From: Pseudomonas sp. B6002
Lineage (GTDB): Bacteria > Pseudomonadota > Gammaproteobacteria > Pseudomonadales > Pseudomonadaceae
Assembly: GCF_013385985.1 (NCBI RefSeq)
Contig: NZ_JACAOY010000025.1
Span: forward strand, 157,787 to 221,786
Length of the DNA: 64,000 bases
Direction of reading: 5' to 3'
Position numbers and translations under genes: made by a program. Positions 7,835 to 16,903 of this stretch are shown here, piece by piece. The number at the start of each line of letters is the position of its first letter. Position 1 is the first letter of the stretch. Below the pieces are notes generated by a model, which saw only the letters and a program-made list of their open reading frames with translations, ran no database searches and was not told the DNA's origin.

Positions 7835-9037
7835 ATGAAGAACCTCCCGAACACACGCACCGTCACCACCGGCACCAACGCCGAACACGCCCGTTTGCAT
7901 AATCGTCGGGTGATTCTCGAAGCCATTCGCCAGAGCGGGCGCCTGACCCGTGCCGACCTCACACGGCTGACCTCGCTCACTGCGCAGACGATTTCCAACA
8001 TCGTCACCGAGTTGCAGGAGGAGGGCGTGTTGCTGGCCCACGCGGCCGAGAAGGGTGGGCGAGGCCAGCCGCCGGTACCGCTGTCGTTGAACCCTGAGGG
8101 CGGCTATTCCATTGGGTTTCATATCGAGCAGCACCGCATCATCGGGGTATTACTAAACCTGCTCGGTGAGACGGTGGCTCAAGTCACCCTGACGGTCAGC
8201 TATCCCACTTTCGAGCAGGCGTTGCCGCTGATCCTGGACCATGTGAAAGGGTTTCGGCAGCAACGACCGGGGGCGCGTTTTCTGGGGGTGGGCATTGCGT
8301 TGCCCGGGCCTTTCAGCGTCGAGGGCATGACGGCCGTGGGGCCAACGGCGATGTCCGGCTGGGACGATCCAGGTATCCCGTTGCGCTTGCAGCAAGAGGT
8401 CGGCCTGCCGGTGCTGATTGAAAACGACGCCACCGCCGCGACCATGGGCGAGCGCCTGTACGGTATTGCCAGCGACCTGAACAATTTCGTGCATTTGTTC
8501 ATCGGCAGTGGGCTTGGCGCGGGTCTTTACCTGGGTAACCGTTTGTATTCCGGCCATTGGCACAATGCCGGTGAGATCGGTCACATGACGGTCATCCCGG
8601 GGGGCAAGGCGTGTTTTTGCGGCAACCAGGGATGCCTGGAGCGCTACATTTCGATCGCTGCATTGCTCGAGCACCTGGGATATCCCGCCGATCATGACCT
8701 CGGCACCTGGGACGCCAACGATCAGGTGCTCAACGCGCGCGTAGAGGGTTGGCTGGATGAGGCGGTGCCAGCGTTGCGCCAAGCGATCAACATTCTTGAG
8801 TCGGTGCTCGACCCGCAGACTATCTTGATCAGCGGCTTTCTGCCCGACGCCATTCTGGCGCGCTTGATCACCCGCCTTGAGCCCTTGAGCCGTTCGATCA
8901 GCAGCCGTTCGGGCCGTCAGTATTCGCGCATTCAGATGGGCGCGGCGGGGCAGGATGCGGTGGCGCTGGGGGCGGCCGCCCTGATGATCCTGGCCGAGAT
9001 CAGCCCTGACTATGAGGCGTTGCTCAAGCCGGAGTGA
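7835..9037 (+). CDS. ROK family transcriptional repressor (NagC/XylR type)
   Basis: A 400-residue regulator. A winged helix-turn-helix (about residues 15-70, with RADLTRLTSLTAQTISNIV) is followed by an ROK sugar-binding domain with IGSGLGAGL and HNAGEIGHM. The structural zinc site is intact: Cys260, Cys262 and Cys267 in CFCGNQGCLE. Divergent from the permease-kinase-SIS operon, which it presumably represses until the sugar or its phosphate binds. Because the family contains both NagC-like and XylR-like members, the inducer is not predictable. A hairpin (about 9047-9083) followed by a short T-rich tract is a weak terminator candidate. Confidence 0.85.
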   Translation: MKNLPNTRTVTTGTNAEHARLHNRRVILEAIRQSGRLTRADLTRLTSLTAQTISNIVTELQEEGVLLAHAAEKGGRGQPPVPLSLNPEGGYSIGFHIEQHRIIGVLLNLLGETVAQVTLTVSYPTFEQALPLILDHVKGFRQQRPGARFLGVGIALPGPFSVEGMTAVGPTAMSGWDDPGIPLRLQQEVGLPVLIENDATAATMGERLYGIASDLNNFVHLFIGSGLGAGLYLGNRLYSGHWHNAGEIGHMTVIPGGKACFCGNQGCLERYISIAALLEHLGYPADHDLGTWDANDQVLNARVEGWLDEAVPALRQAINILESVLDPQTILISGFLPDAILARLITRLEPLSRSISSRSGRQYSRIQMGAAGQDAVALGAAALMILAEISPDYEALLKPE

Positions 9038-9094
9038 GGAGGGGCGCTCGCGGATGACCTTCAGGCCATCAGCGAGGCTTTTCTTGCAGGCGAA

Positions 9095-9640
9095 TTACTT
9101 GGCTTTGGCGCTCTTGATGTCGCTGATCAATTGCTTGGCAATCGCCTGGACCTGCTTCTGGGTCATGGCCGAGGCAATCCCTTCCCAGGCGGACGACGAC
9201 GTGTCGTAAGTACGTGAGCCGATCGGCGCGCCGGATTTCAGGTCAGAAAAGTCGGCACGTGAGAACACCCAGGCATTCCCCACCAGGGCGCCGGCCACGT
9301 AGCGCGAACCCGGTTCGATGTAGCGGAACTTGCTGACGTTGATGCTGATACCGACGCCGTCTGCGGCACCAGTGGTGACCGACGGGCTTTCCGTCAGGTT
9401 GAAACCGGCCTGGCGCGCTTCAACCGCAAGTGCGTTGTTCCAGTCACGCTTGAGCAGGTTCCAGTCCGGATTCTGCTCCACCTGGTTTTCGCCTTTGATG
9501 CTGACGACGAGGTTCTGCTTGGCAGATTCGGGGATGGCCAGCGCTTCACTACCGCCACTTTTTACCTTGGCGGCGCAACCCCCCAGCATGGACAGGGCTA
9601 CAGCACACGAGAGAACGATCAGGGCCTTTGGGGCTTTCAT
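9095..9640 (-). CDS. DUF4410 family lipoprotein
   Basis: A 181-residue predicted lipoprotein with signal peptide and lipobox LGGC (Cys22). After the signal, the sequence fits DUF4410: SIKGENQVEQNPDW, a central SINVSKFRYIEPGSRY, and a C-terminal helix rich in Gln/Lys. It is single-gene, read toward the ROK repressor gene, with no operon partner. Role unknown; the fold suggests a periplasmic domain anchored to the outer membrane. Confidence 0.7.
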   Translation of the reverse strand: MKAPKALIVLSCAVALSMLGGCAAKVKSGGSEALAIPESAKQNLVVSIKGENQVEQNPDWNLLKRDWNNALAVEARQAGFNLTESPSVTTGAADGVGISINVSKFRYIEPGSRYVAGALVGNAWVFSRADFSDLKSGAPIGSRTYDTSSSAWEGIASAMTQKQVQAIAKQLISDIKSAKAK

Positions 9641-9975
9641 TGAATTTCCATATCCACAACAGTTTGGGGAGGGCGCGCCGGTGTCGGCACCGCACCCGAG
9701 AATCGGGCGGCGCTACGATGCTCGACCATGCGGTTGTTTGTCCACATCTTGTTACGTTCAGCCCTGCAATCACCCACAAGAATTATTGGTTTGCAGCAAC
9801 AATTTTTCTTGTTGGACACCCCCGCCCCCAGGCAGCAAAGTTGCCGCCACTGACGCTCGACCTTCAAGGTCAACAATAAAAACCGCGCCGGGCTGCACGC
9901 CACTTTCATGCTGTGAACCCTTGGCTCACAACCTGCTATCACGGCGCCGCAGCGCGCATTCAGGACCTCATCGTC
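9641..9975. other. intergenic region of 335 bases before the pyroglutamate operon
   Basis: Contains a CAACAA/TTGTTG hairpin near 9799-9816 and, 46 bases before the DUF969 start, an imperfect dyad TGTGAACC (9912-9919) / GGCTCACA (9923-9930) with seven of eight bases pairing. The dyad is placed where an operator could act, but its three-base gap does not match a CRP/Vfr site. No gene is seen. Confidence 0.4.
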
Positions 9976-10692
9976 ATGCAAACTGTTGTGAACCTATGGC
10001 CGTTAATCGGCGTACTTGTCATCGTGGTTGGCTTTGTCTTGCGCTTCAATCCGCTGCTGGTGGTCACCGCAGCCGCCATCGCCACCGGGCTGGCAGCGCA
10101 GTTTCCGTCGGAGAAAATTCTCGCCAGCATGGGTGAAGGTTTCCTTCAGACCCGCGCCCTGCAACTGATTCTGTTACTGCCCCTGGCGGTCATTGGCCTG
10201 CTGGAGCGCCATGGCCTGCGCTTGCATGCGCAAAACTGGATTGCGCGGTTCGAGCGTGCGACCGTCGGGCGCTTGTTGATCATCTACCTGTTTGTACGCG
10301 AATCCACCGCGGCCATGGGCTTGACCAGCCTGGGTGGCCACCCGCAAATGGTGCGCCCGTTGCTGGCGCCGATGGCGGAAGGTGCGGCGGAAAAACGCTA
10401 TGGCAAGCTGCCTGATAAACTGCGCCACAAAGTGCTGGCCATGTGCGCGGCGACCGACAACGTCGGCCTGTTTTTTGGCGAGGACATCTTCGTCGCCTTT
10501 GGTGCGATTGCACTGATGCACACCTTCCTGCTGGGCTCCGGCATCGACGTGGAGCCCCTGCACATCGCCGTGTGGGGCATCCCGACGGCGATCTGCGCTT
10601 TCATCATCCATGCGATCCGCCTGCATCGATTTGACCGAAGGCTCACCCGCGACATGACGCCGGCAGCCACCTCAGTGGAGGCTGCGCAATGA
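9976..10692 (+). CDS. DUF969 family membrane protein, probable 5-oxoproline transporter subunit
   Basis: A 238-residue integral membrane protein that opens directly with a transmembrane helix (LWPLIGVLVIVVGF) and has five or six membrane spans in all. DUF969 and DUF979 proteins occur as adjacent pairs, commonly beside pyrrolidone-carboxylate peptidase, and are regarded as subunits of one transporter. Here the DUF979 gene overlaps by four bases (ATGA) and pcp follows, so the pair is inferred to carry 5-oxoproline or pyroglutamyl peptides across the inner membrane. The ATG at 9976 was chosen over an upstream in-frame start at 9913 because AGGA is suitably spaced and the hydrophobic helix begins at once. 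Confidence 0.8.
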   Translation: MQTVVNLWPLIGVLVIVVGFVLRFNPLLVVTAAAIATGLAAQFPSEKILASMGEGFLQTRALQLILLLPLAVIGLLERHGLRLHAQNWIARFERATVGRLLIIYLFVRESTAAMGLTSLGGHPQMVRPLLAPMAEGAAEKRYGKLPDKLRHKVLAMCAATDNVGLFFGEDIFVAFGAIALMHTFLLGSGIDVEPLHIAVWGIPTAICAFIIHAIRLHRFDRRLTRDMTPAATSVEAAQ

Positions 10693-11639
10693 TCATCTCC
10701 ATTCAATACCTGTACTGGCTGGCCGGTGTGTTGCTGCTGATCACGGCGGGCATGATCCTGCTGGATCGAAACCACCCCAAACGCTGGTCCACTGCGTTGT
10801 TCTGGTTACTTTTCGCTATTCCGTTCCTGGTAGGCGAGCGCCTGCCGCCGGTGGTCATCGGGATGGGCGTGGTGGTGATGGCGCTGATCGCAGGGTTGGG
10901 TGGCGTAGGGCGCGGGGTTCATGGCCAATTGCACGACAAGGCTGCCCGCGCCAGTGCCGGTCGCCTGGGCCACAAACTGTTTATCCCGGCGCTGGCGATT
11001 CCGTTGACCACGGTGATTGGTTCGGTGCTGCTCAAAAACACTCAAATCGGCGGCGTGGCATTGCTGGACCCGAAGAACACCACGTTCGTCTCCCTCGGCA
11101 TTGGCTGCCTGATCGCCCTCGGCCTGGCGTGCTGGCTGACCCGTGACACGCCGGTGCAAGCCCTGCGCGAGTCACGACGCCTGACCGAAGCCTTGGGCTG
11201 GGCCATGGTGCTGCCGCAGATGCTGGCCATGCTCGGGCTGTTGTTCAACGAGGCCGGGGTCGGCACGGCGGTGGCGCATGTCACCACCACTTACATCAAC
11301 CTGGATTTCAAGCTGGTGGCGGTGATGGTCTATGTGCTGGGCATGGCCTTGTTCACCGTGATCATGGGCAACGGCTTTGCCGCGTTCCCGGTGATGACCG
11401 GTGGCGTGGGTGTCCCTGTGCTGGTGGGGATCTATGGTGGTAACCCGGCGGTGATGGCTGCGATCGGCATGTTCTCCGGCTACTGCGGTACGCTGATGAC
11501 GCCGATGGCGGCCAACTTCAACATCGTGCCGGCAGCGTTGCTCGAGTTGCCCGACAAGAATGCCGTGATCAAGGCGCAGCTGCCGACCGCCTTGATGATG
11601 CTGGTGGTCAATATTGTCCTGCTCTACCTGTTGATGTGA
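10689..11639 (+). CDS. DUF979 family membrane protein, probable 5-oxoproline transporter subunit
   Basis: A 316-residue polytopic protein with about nine hydrophobic segments, including the conserved IMGNGFAAFPVMTGGVGVPVLV block and the SGYCGTLMTPMAANFN motif that characterise DUF979. Its ATG overlaps the DUF969 stop codon by four bases, implying translational coupling and a fixed stoichiometry. The next gene, pcp, starts nine bases later. The transport role is inferred from gene pairing. Confidence 0.8.
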   Translation: MIISIQYLYWLAGVLLLITAGMILLDRNHPKRWSTALFWLLFAIPFLVGERLPPVVIGMGVVVMALIAGLGGVGRGVHGQLHDKAARASAGRLGHKLFIPALAIPLTTVIGSVLLKNTQIGGVALLDPKNTTFVSLGIGCLIALGLACWLTRDTPVQALRESRRLTEALGWAMVLPQMLAMLGLLFNEAGVGTAVAHVTTTYINLDFKLVAVMVYVLGMALFTVIMGNGFAAFPVMTGGVGVPVLVGIYGGNPAVMAAIGMFSGYCGTLMTPMAANFNIVPAALLELPDKNAVIKAQLPTALMMLVVNIVLLYLLM

Positions 11640-11647
11640 GGCTAACG

Positions 11648-12289
11648 ATGCACACTGTTTTGCTGACGGGCTTTGAGCCCTTTGATCAAGACCCGGTGAA
11701 TCCTTCTTGGGAAGCGGTTCGCCAACTGGATGGAGTGCAAGTAGGGAGCGACATGCAGGTTGTTGCGCGTCGCTTGCCCTGTGCGTTTGCCACGGCGGGA
11801 GACTGCCTGATCCAGTTGATCGATGAGCTGCGACCGTCGATGGTCATTGCGACGGGCCTGGGGCCTGGGCGCAGCGATATCTCCGTTGAGCGAGTGGCAA
11901 TCAACCTCAACGATGCGCGAATCCCGGATAACCTGGGTGCGCAGCCAATTGATACGGCCGTGGTGCCTGATGGCCCGGCTGCCTATTTTTCCACGTTGCC
12001 GACCAAGGCCATGGTCAAGGCTGTGCGTGAGTCGGGCATTGCCGCGTCAGTCTCGCAAACGGCAGGGACGTTTGTGTGCAACCAGGTGTTCTATCGATTG
12101 CAACATGCACTGGTTGGGTCGGGCGTACGCAGTGGGTTTATTCATGTGCCGAACCTGCCGGAGCAGGTGATGGGATCGGGGCAGCCTTCGATGGCGCTGG
12201 GAACGTTGGTTGAAGGGTTACGAGTGGCACTCCTGGCGGCGTGGCGAACAACAGTGGATATCAGTGAAACGGGCGGGCAGGTCAGTTGA
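11648..12289 (+). CDS. pcp: pyroglutamyl-peptidase I
   Basis: A 213-residue cysteine peptidase (family C15) that removes N-terminal 5-oxoproline from peptides in the cytosol. With the start at ATG 11648 the catalytic residues fall at Glu81 (SVERVAIN), Cys144 (GTFVCNQ) and His166 (GFIHVPNLPEQ), close to the family positions 81/144/168. This supports the ATG over the upstream in-frame GTG at 11636. GAGG sits six bases before the ATG. Last gene of the DUF969-DUF979-pcp operon: import of pyroglutamyl compounds followed by release of 5-oxoproline. The ring-opening oxoprolinase is not in the window. Confidence 0.93.
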   Translation: MHTVLLTGFEPFDQDPVNPSWEAVRQLDGVQVGSDMQVVARRLPCAFATAGDCLIQLIDELRPSMVIATGLGPGRSDISVERVAINLNDARIPDNLGAQPIDTAVVPDGPAAYFSTLPTKAMVKAVRESGIAASVSQTAGTFVCNQVFYRLQHALVGSGVRSGFIHVPNLPEQVMGSGQPSMALGTLVEGLRVALLAAWRTTVDISETGGQVS

Positions 12290-12304
12290 CCAGCCCGCAG
12301 GGGC

Positions 12305-12577
12305 TCAACTTGTCAGAAGTCGGGTCAAGCCGAAAGTAATAGCGCAGGCCAGTCCTGTCATCGCGAAGGCTGTGGCTACATACCATTTGATGAGGTTGAG
12401 CTCGGTCGTCGCGAGGTCTGCCCGCGTGGCGAAGTGTTTTTCTGAGGAATCTGTTCTGCTTGATACGGCGATCAGCTTCTCTTTCATTTCCGCCAGCCCC
12501 TTTTCAAGTAAGCCCAATCTTTTTTCCACGCCCGAACCTCCTCCATTTCCTCCACCGCCTCTGCCTTGAGCCGGCAT
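12305..12577 (-). CDS. small hypothetical protein with coiled coil and C-terminal membrane anchor
   Basis: About 90 residues: a Gly-rich N-terminus (GRGGGGNGGGSG), a heptad-like helix (VEKRLGLLEKGLAEMKEKL), a RADLATTE segment and one C-terminal transmembrane helix. The layout resembles phage haemolysin-like (XhlA) and DUF1640-type membrane proteins. The start is uncertain. ATG 12577 has only a weak ribosome site, whereas an in-frame GTG at 12529 is preceded by GGAGGAGG at ideal spacing, although that purine run is itself made of glycine codons. The frame stays open up to 12796, overlapping the histidine kinase gene end. No family assigned with confidence. Confidence 0.55.
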   Translation of the reverse strand: MPAQGRGGGGNGGGSGVEKRLGLLEKGLAEMKEKLIAVSSRTDSSEKHFATRADLATTELNLIKWYVATAFAMTGLACAITFGLTRLLTS

Positions 12578-12743
12578 GTTCAGCGTACTTTCTGCGCTGA
12601 GTCGATACTGTTTTTTCTCCAACGCCTGACACCTGTTTCCGATCATTTGAAAGAGCACGTTGGAAGCAAGAGTAGTGGGAGTTCGGCGCGGCTGTGACAT
12701 TGAAATTTTTGCAAAATAACTCGGAACGCCTGGCGTGCGGTTC

Positions 12744-14144
12744 TCACTCCTCCCGCCGAGGAAAGAACAATTCAAAACGCGTGGTTCCCGCCTCACTGCT
12801 CACACTGTACCGCCCGTTATGCAACTGCATGATGGTCGCCACGATCGACAACCCCAGCCCGTTGGACTGAGCCGAACGTTCCCGCGACTCATCCACCCGG
12901 TAGAAGCGTTCAAACAGCCTGGGCAAATGCTCCGCCGCAATGGTTTCGCCTCGGTTGCTGACACTCAGGTGAATGCCGTCGTCGTTCGGCACTGCCGCAA
13001 TCACCAGCTCGGAACTCGGCGCGCCATATTTGATGGCATTGGCGCATAGATTGGCCAGGGCGCGGCGCAGCAACATCGGCTCGGCCCAGATCACGCCGTC
13101 ACCTTGCGCGAGAATGCTGATGTCCACATCACTCGCCAGCCCTTCGAAGTAGTCGGCCATCCGCTCCACTTCATCAGCCGCGCTCAGTTCCTGACGCTGG
13201 CGCAAGGCGCTGGCGGGGTCGGTGCGGGCCAGGAACAGCATGTTGTCGAGCATCCGCGCCAGGCGTTCGAGTTCTTCGACGTTGGAAGCCAGCAGTTGCT
13301 GGTAGCTCTCGATGCTGCGGTTTTGCTGCAGCGCCACCTGGGTTTCCCCCAACAGATTGTTGATCGGCGTGCGCAGCTCGTGGGCCATGTCGGTGGACAC
13401 TTGGCCCAGTTGCACAAAGCCCTTGGCGAGTCGCTCCAGCATGGTGTTAAAGGAATCGATCATCGGCAGCAGTTCTTTGGGCGCACCGTGGCTGTCGAGG
13501 CGTTCGGCCAGGTTGCCCACGCCGATGCCCTGGGCGTGCCTGGCCAGGCGCCGCAGAGGCACGAGCCCGCGGTGGACCAACAGGTAACCCACCAGGGCGA
13601 GGATGATCGCGGCAATGGTCGCCAGCACAAATACGCTCAAGCGATAGCTGGCGAGCATGGCGGTGCGTTCGGTCATCAGGCGCCCGGTGGTGACCTGCAG
13701 GCTGCCCAGGTCGCCGGAGTCGATGGAGGCGGCCACGGTTGCGAAGGGCACGCCATTCACGCCGGGCAAATGGTGCACGTCGGAAAAACCCAGCTCATGG
13801 CCCCGTGGCACCGGGGTCACGGTAGGCATTTCAATGTTGCCCGGGTTGACCAGCAGCAACGGTGTCTGGCCCGGCGCCGCGATGCTCAGCACCGACTCGC
13901 TGTTGCCCAGCATATTCTGGAACAGTTCCGGCTTGGTCTTGATCAGGTCCAGCGTGTTGCTGTCGTTGAGCAGATTGCGCAACTGATCTGCGCGATAGAT
14001 CAGTGCGGCGTCATCACGTTTGATCAGCTCGCGTTCCAGCTCGCGATACAACGCCACGCCCAGGGTGGCCAAGAGGCCGAAGGCAAGCAAGGCGAAGATC
14101 AACGCCAGGCGCAGGGTCAGGGAGTAATGGCGAGTGCGGCTCAT
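12744..14144 (-). CDS. heavy-metal-type sensor histidine kinase (CusS/CopS family)
   Basis: A 466-residue inner-membrane kinase. Transmembrane helices at about 11-33 and 170-190 enclose a periplasmic sensor of some 135 residues; HAMP lies at about 190-240, the H-box has His255 in HELRTP, and an HATPase domain carries N, G1 (reduced) and G2 (NGLGLSI) boxes. The periplasmic domain holds only a few His residues (one HH pair), so the metal is uncertain. ATG 14144 overlaps the regulator stop codon by four bases, and a longer in-frame start (14282) would run through the regulator gene. It phosphorylates the neighbouring response regulator; copper or another metal is the usual signal for this family. 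Confidence 0.88.
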   Translation of the reverse strand: MSRTRHYSLTLRLALIFALLAFGLLATLGVALYRELERELIKRDDAALIYRADQLRNLLNDSNTLDLIKTKPELFQNMLGNSESVLSIAAPGQTPLLLVNPGNIEMPTVTPVPRGHELGFSDVHHLPGVNGVPFATVAASIDSGDLGSLQVTTGRLMTERTAMLASYRLSVFVLATIAAIILALVGYLLVHRGLVPLRRLARHAQGIGVGNLAERLDSHGAPKELLPMIDSFNTMLERLAKGFVQLGQVSTDMAHELRTPINNLLGETQVALQQNRSIESYQQLLASNVEELERLARMLDNMLFLARTDPASALRQRQELSAADEVERMADYFEGLASDVDISILAQGDGVIWAEPMLLRRALANLCANAIKYGAPSSELVIAAVPNDDGIHLSVSNRGETIAAEHLPRLFERFYRVDESRERSAQSNGLGLSIVATIMQLHNGRYSVSSEAGTTRFELFFPRREE

Positions 14145-14812
14145 GGCTGGGTATCGAAGCGGTAGCCGATGCCCCGCACGCTGTGGATCAACTTGAGCTG
14201 GAACGGGTCGTCGATTTTCAGGCGCAGGCGCCGCACGGCCACGTCCACCACATTGGTGTCGCTGTCGAAATTCATGTCCCACACCCGCGAGGCGATCATC
14301 GAGCGTGACAGCACCTGGTCCTGGTGCGTGGCGAACAGATGCAGCAGGGCGAACTCTTTGTTGGTCAGGGTAATGCGCGTGCCGGCGCGGGTGACGCGGC
14401 GCTTGAGCACGTCGATTTGCAGGTCGGCGATCTGCAGCTGTTCCTCTTCGCGGCTCGGGCCACGACGGGTCAGGGTGCGCAGGCGTGCGACCAGTTCGGC
14501 GAAGGAAAACGGTTTGATCAGGTAATCGTCGGCGCCCAGTTCCAGGCCCTTGATGCGGTCGGCGATGTCATCGCGGGCGGTCAGAAACAACACGGGTGTA
14601 TCCGCTTCCTTGCGCAGGCGACGCAACACTTCCCAGCCGTCCATTTTAGGCATCATCACGTCCAGCACAATCACGTCGAACGGCGTTTCCAGCGCCTGGT
14701 GCAACCCGTCCACGCCATCACGGGCGAGGCTCACGGAGTAGCCCAGTTCCTGCAGGCCATTGAGCAGGTAATTGCCGGCCTTGGGTTCGTCTTCGACTAC
14801 GAGAATATTCAT
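14141..14812 (-). CDS. heavy-metal-type response regulator (CusR/CopR family)
   Basis: A 223-residue OmpR-class regulator. The receiver domain has acidic pocket residues EDE near position 7-9 and phosphoacceptor Asp51 in VLDVMMP; the switch Lys is in [10 protein letters not shown]. The C-terminal winged helix includes [24 protein letters not shown], the recognition-helix stretch typical of the CusR/CopR/IrlR group. It is translationally coupled to the kinase (ATGA) and lies 42 bases downstream of the DUF2790 gene. Efflux genes usually under such regulators are not nearby. Confidence 0.9.
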   Translation of the reverse strand: MNILVVEDEPKAGNYLLNGLQELGYSVSLARDGVDGLHQALETPFDVIVLDVMMPKMDGWEVLRRLRKEADTPVLFLTARDDIADRIKGLELGADDYLIKPFSFAELVARLRTLTRRGPSREEEQLQIADLQIDVLKRRVTRAGTRITLTNKEFALLHLFATHQDQVLSRSMIASRVWDMNFDSDTNVVDVAVRRLRLKIDDPFQLKLIHSVRGIGYRFDTQP

Positions 14813-14854
14813 GGGAAGTGCCTTGGTTCGTCGCGTTGCGCAAGTGTAGCCCGA

Positions 14855-15115
14855 TCAATTGTCACTGGCGCAACCGATGCCTTGCACCTGGTAGTCCAGT
14901 ACGTGTTCGCGACCCTGGTGGTCCAGGTAGTCGAGGCGGGCTGGGACGATGCCGCATTGGCCGTAGGTGTCGGTGCTCGACAGCACTTTGTCGACATCCA
15001 AGTGAACAAAGAAACCGACCTTGTCGTGGATCACGTTGGCGGCGGGTGCGGTGTCGGCAGCAAACACTGAACCGGTGGCAAGCAAAGCGGTAAAGCCGAG
15101 GATAAACAGTTTCAT
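14855..15115 (-). CDS. DUF2790 family small periplasmic protein
   Basis: An 86-residue secreted protein. A signal peptide with probable cleavage after SVFA is followed by a compact domain with two cysteines (YGQCG and GIGC) that probably form a disulfide. DUF2790 proteins are small, mostly Pseudomonas-restricted and often metal- or stress-responsive. ATG 15115 is preceded by AGAGAGAT at good spacing; the longer open frame upstream has no ribosome site. Its position directly before the heavy-metal two-component system suggests that it is co-transcribed with it or is a target of it (inference). Confidence 0.75.
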   Translation of the reverse strand: MKLFILGFTALLATGSVFAADTAPAANVIHDKVGFFVHLDVDKVLSSTDTYGQCGIVPARLDYLDHQGREHVLDYQVQGIGCASDN

Positions 15116-15226
15116 GGCGGTATCTCTCTTTAAGGGCTGGCTGCCAGGTCCTGGCAGTAAGTTCACGGTAACCAGGTGACGCAAACAGCCAGCCAACAGG
15201 ATGATGACAAGTTCGTAATGAAGGGC

Positions 15227-15997
15227 TTAAGGCTGGCGGCCCGACGCTTCGAGGATCAGGTCGGTGATTTCCTTGGCGTGGGACACCAGCGACAGGTGGC
15301 TCGACGGCAGCTCGATGGTGGTGGCGTTCATGCGCTTGGCGAGGAAGCGTTCCAGGTCCGGGTTGATGGTCTGGTCATTGGCCGACACCGCGTACCAGGA
15401 CGGCTTGGTGTGCCAGGCGGCGTTCACGGTGCGGCCGCTGAACAAGGTCTTGGTGATGGGTTGCTGCACGGCATACAGCTCGAGGGCCTTGGTGCGAGGC
15501 ACGTCAGCGGCGAAGTACTTGAGGAACGCGTCCTGACTCAGGGTGAGGTAGCCATCGTGGTCTTCAACGCCGGCACGTACTGGCATGGTCGGGTACTTGG
15601 CGGAGAGGGCGACGAAGTCTTCGTTGGCGTCCGGCGCACGGGCGGCGACGTACACTAGCGAGCTGACTTTCGAATTCGCGCCAGCGTCGCTGACCACGGT
15701 GCCGGCGTATGAATGGCCGACCAGTACGGTAGGGCCGTCCTGTTGATCAAGGACGCGATTGGTCGCGGCAACGTCATCGGCGACCGAGGTCAGCGGGTTT
15801 TGCACCGCGGTGACGTGCAGACCGGCCGCTTGCAAGCGAGTGATCACTTCGGACCAGCTCGACCCATCGGCCCAGGAGCCATGCACCAGTACCACGTTGT
15901 TGGCTTTGACCGGCGCGACGGTGCTGGCCATGGCGGTGCCGGTTCCCAGCATCAACAGGCTGGCGGCGATCAGGCAAAGTTTGCTTGCAGGCTTCAT
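15227..15997 (-). CDS. secreted alpha/beta hydrolase
   Basis: A 256-residue alpha/beta-hydrolase with a signal peptide (cleavage near TAMA-S). The oxyanion HGSWADGSSW is at about residues 39-48, the nucleophile elbow GHSYAG has Ser96, a later acidic residue lies in SANDQTINPD and the histidine in SSHLSLVSH. These match the methylesterase/salicylate-esterase-like group (EstC, plant MES-type). AAGGG precedes ATG 15997, which is preferred to the ATG six codons upstream. Substrate unknown; a small ester in the periplasm is likely. Confidence 0.8.
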   Translation of the reverse strand: MKPASKLCLIAASLLMLGTGTAMASTVAPVKANNVVLVHGSWADGSSWSEVITRLQAAGLHVTAVQNPLTSVADDVAATNRVLDQQDGPTVLVGHSYAGTVVSDAGANSKVSSLVYVAARAPDANEDFVALSAKYPTMPVRAGVEDHDGYLTLSQDAFLKYFAADVPRTKALELYAVQQPITKTLFSGRTVNAAWHTKPSWYAVSANDQTINPDLERFLAKRMNATTIELPSSHLSLVSHAKEITDLILEASGRQP

Positions 15998-16214
15998 GGG
16001 TGGACCCTTTTTCATCAGTGGGAAGTGGCGTCAACCGGTGTGGGTGACTGACGACTCCACTGTATGAAGTGAGGGTGCTTCTTAGACTGACAGCTTCATT
16101 ACAAACCTGTAATCCAATCGGCTTGGCGTGCGCCGCCGTCGTTTACAAGCGCGGGCGTGATCCGTAGATTGCATCGGGCCTTTTACGTGTCCCTGCCCAA
16201 GAGGAAGCCCAGCA

Positions 16215-16892
16215 GTGTCTATCTCCGCTCCTGCCATTTTTGCCCGACGTTACCGCGCCTTTCTGTTTGACATGGACGGTACCCTGCTCAATTCCATCGC
16301 TGCGGCGGAGCGCGTGTGGAGCATCTGGGCGCAGCGCCATGGCCTGGATGTAGCGGCGTTCCTGGCAACCATTCACGGGGCAAGGGCCATCGACACCATT
16401 ACTCGCCAGGCGTTGCTGGGCGTTGATCCGGAAGTTGAGGCGCAGTGGATTACCGAGGCCGAAATCAACGATGTCGAGGGGGTCGTGGCGATACCCGGCG
16501 CTGTCGAGTTTCTGAACGGCTTGCCAGGCGATCAATGGGCGTTGGTCACGTCAGCACCCAGGGAGCTTGCGTTGCGGCGCCTGCAGGCTGCCGGTATCAG
16601 TCCGCCGGCGGTGCTGGTGACCGCTGAGGATGTGGCGGTCGGCAAGCCGGATCCGGCGTGTTACGTGCTGGGCGCGCAGCGTTTGGGCGTTCCGGTGCAG
16701 GATTGCCTGGTGTTTGAAGATGCAGCGGTGGGTATTCGCGCAGGGGAAGCAGCGGGGGCGGATGTGGTCGTGGTGACGTCGACGCACCTGAAGCCCATGC
16801 ACACGCCGCATCTTTCGATCGACGGTTATGGGCAATTACAGGCCCGGCGTGACGATGAGGGGTTGTTGCTGCTGTCGAACCGTGTGGGCTGA
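16215..16892 (+). CDS. HAD-IA family sugar phosphatase
   Basis: A 225-residue haloacid dehalogenase-type phosphatase. The nucleophile and acid/base aspartates are Asp19 and Asp21 in FDMDGTLLNS; motif II (VTSAPRE), motif III Lys (VGKPDPACY) and motif IV (VFEDAAVGIRAG) are all present, with an alpha-helical C1 cap. Closest in style to YfbT/YniC sugar-phosphate phosphatases or beta-phosphoglucomutase-like members. A GTG start with AGAGGAAG about eight bases upstream. Monocistronic, substrate unknown. Confidence 0.83.
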   Translation: MSISAPAIFARRYRAFLFDMDGTLLNSIAAAERVWSIWAQRHGLDVAAFLATIHGARAIDTITRQALLGVDPEVEAQWITEAEINDVEGVVAIPGAVEFLNGLPGDQWALVTSAPRELALRRLQAAGISPPAVLVTAEDVAVGKPDPACYVLGAQRLGVPVQDCLVFEDAAVGIRAGEAAGADVVVVTSTHLKPMHTPHLSIDGYGQLQARRDDEGLLLLSNRVG

Positions 16893-16903
16893 AGCGGTTC
16901 CCG

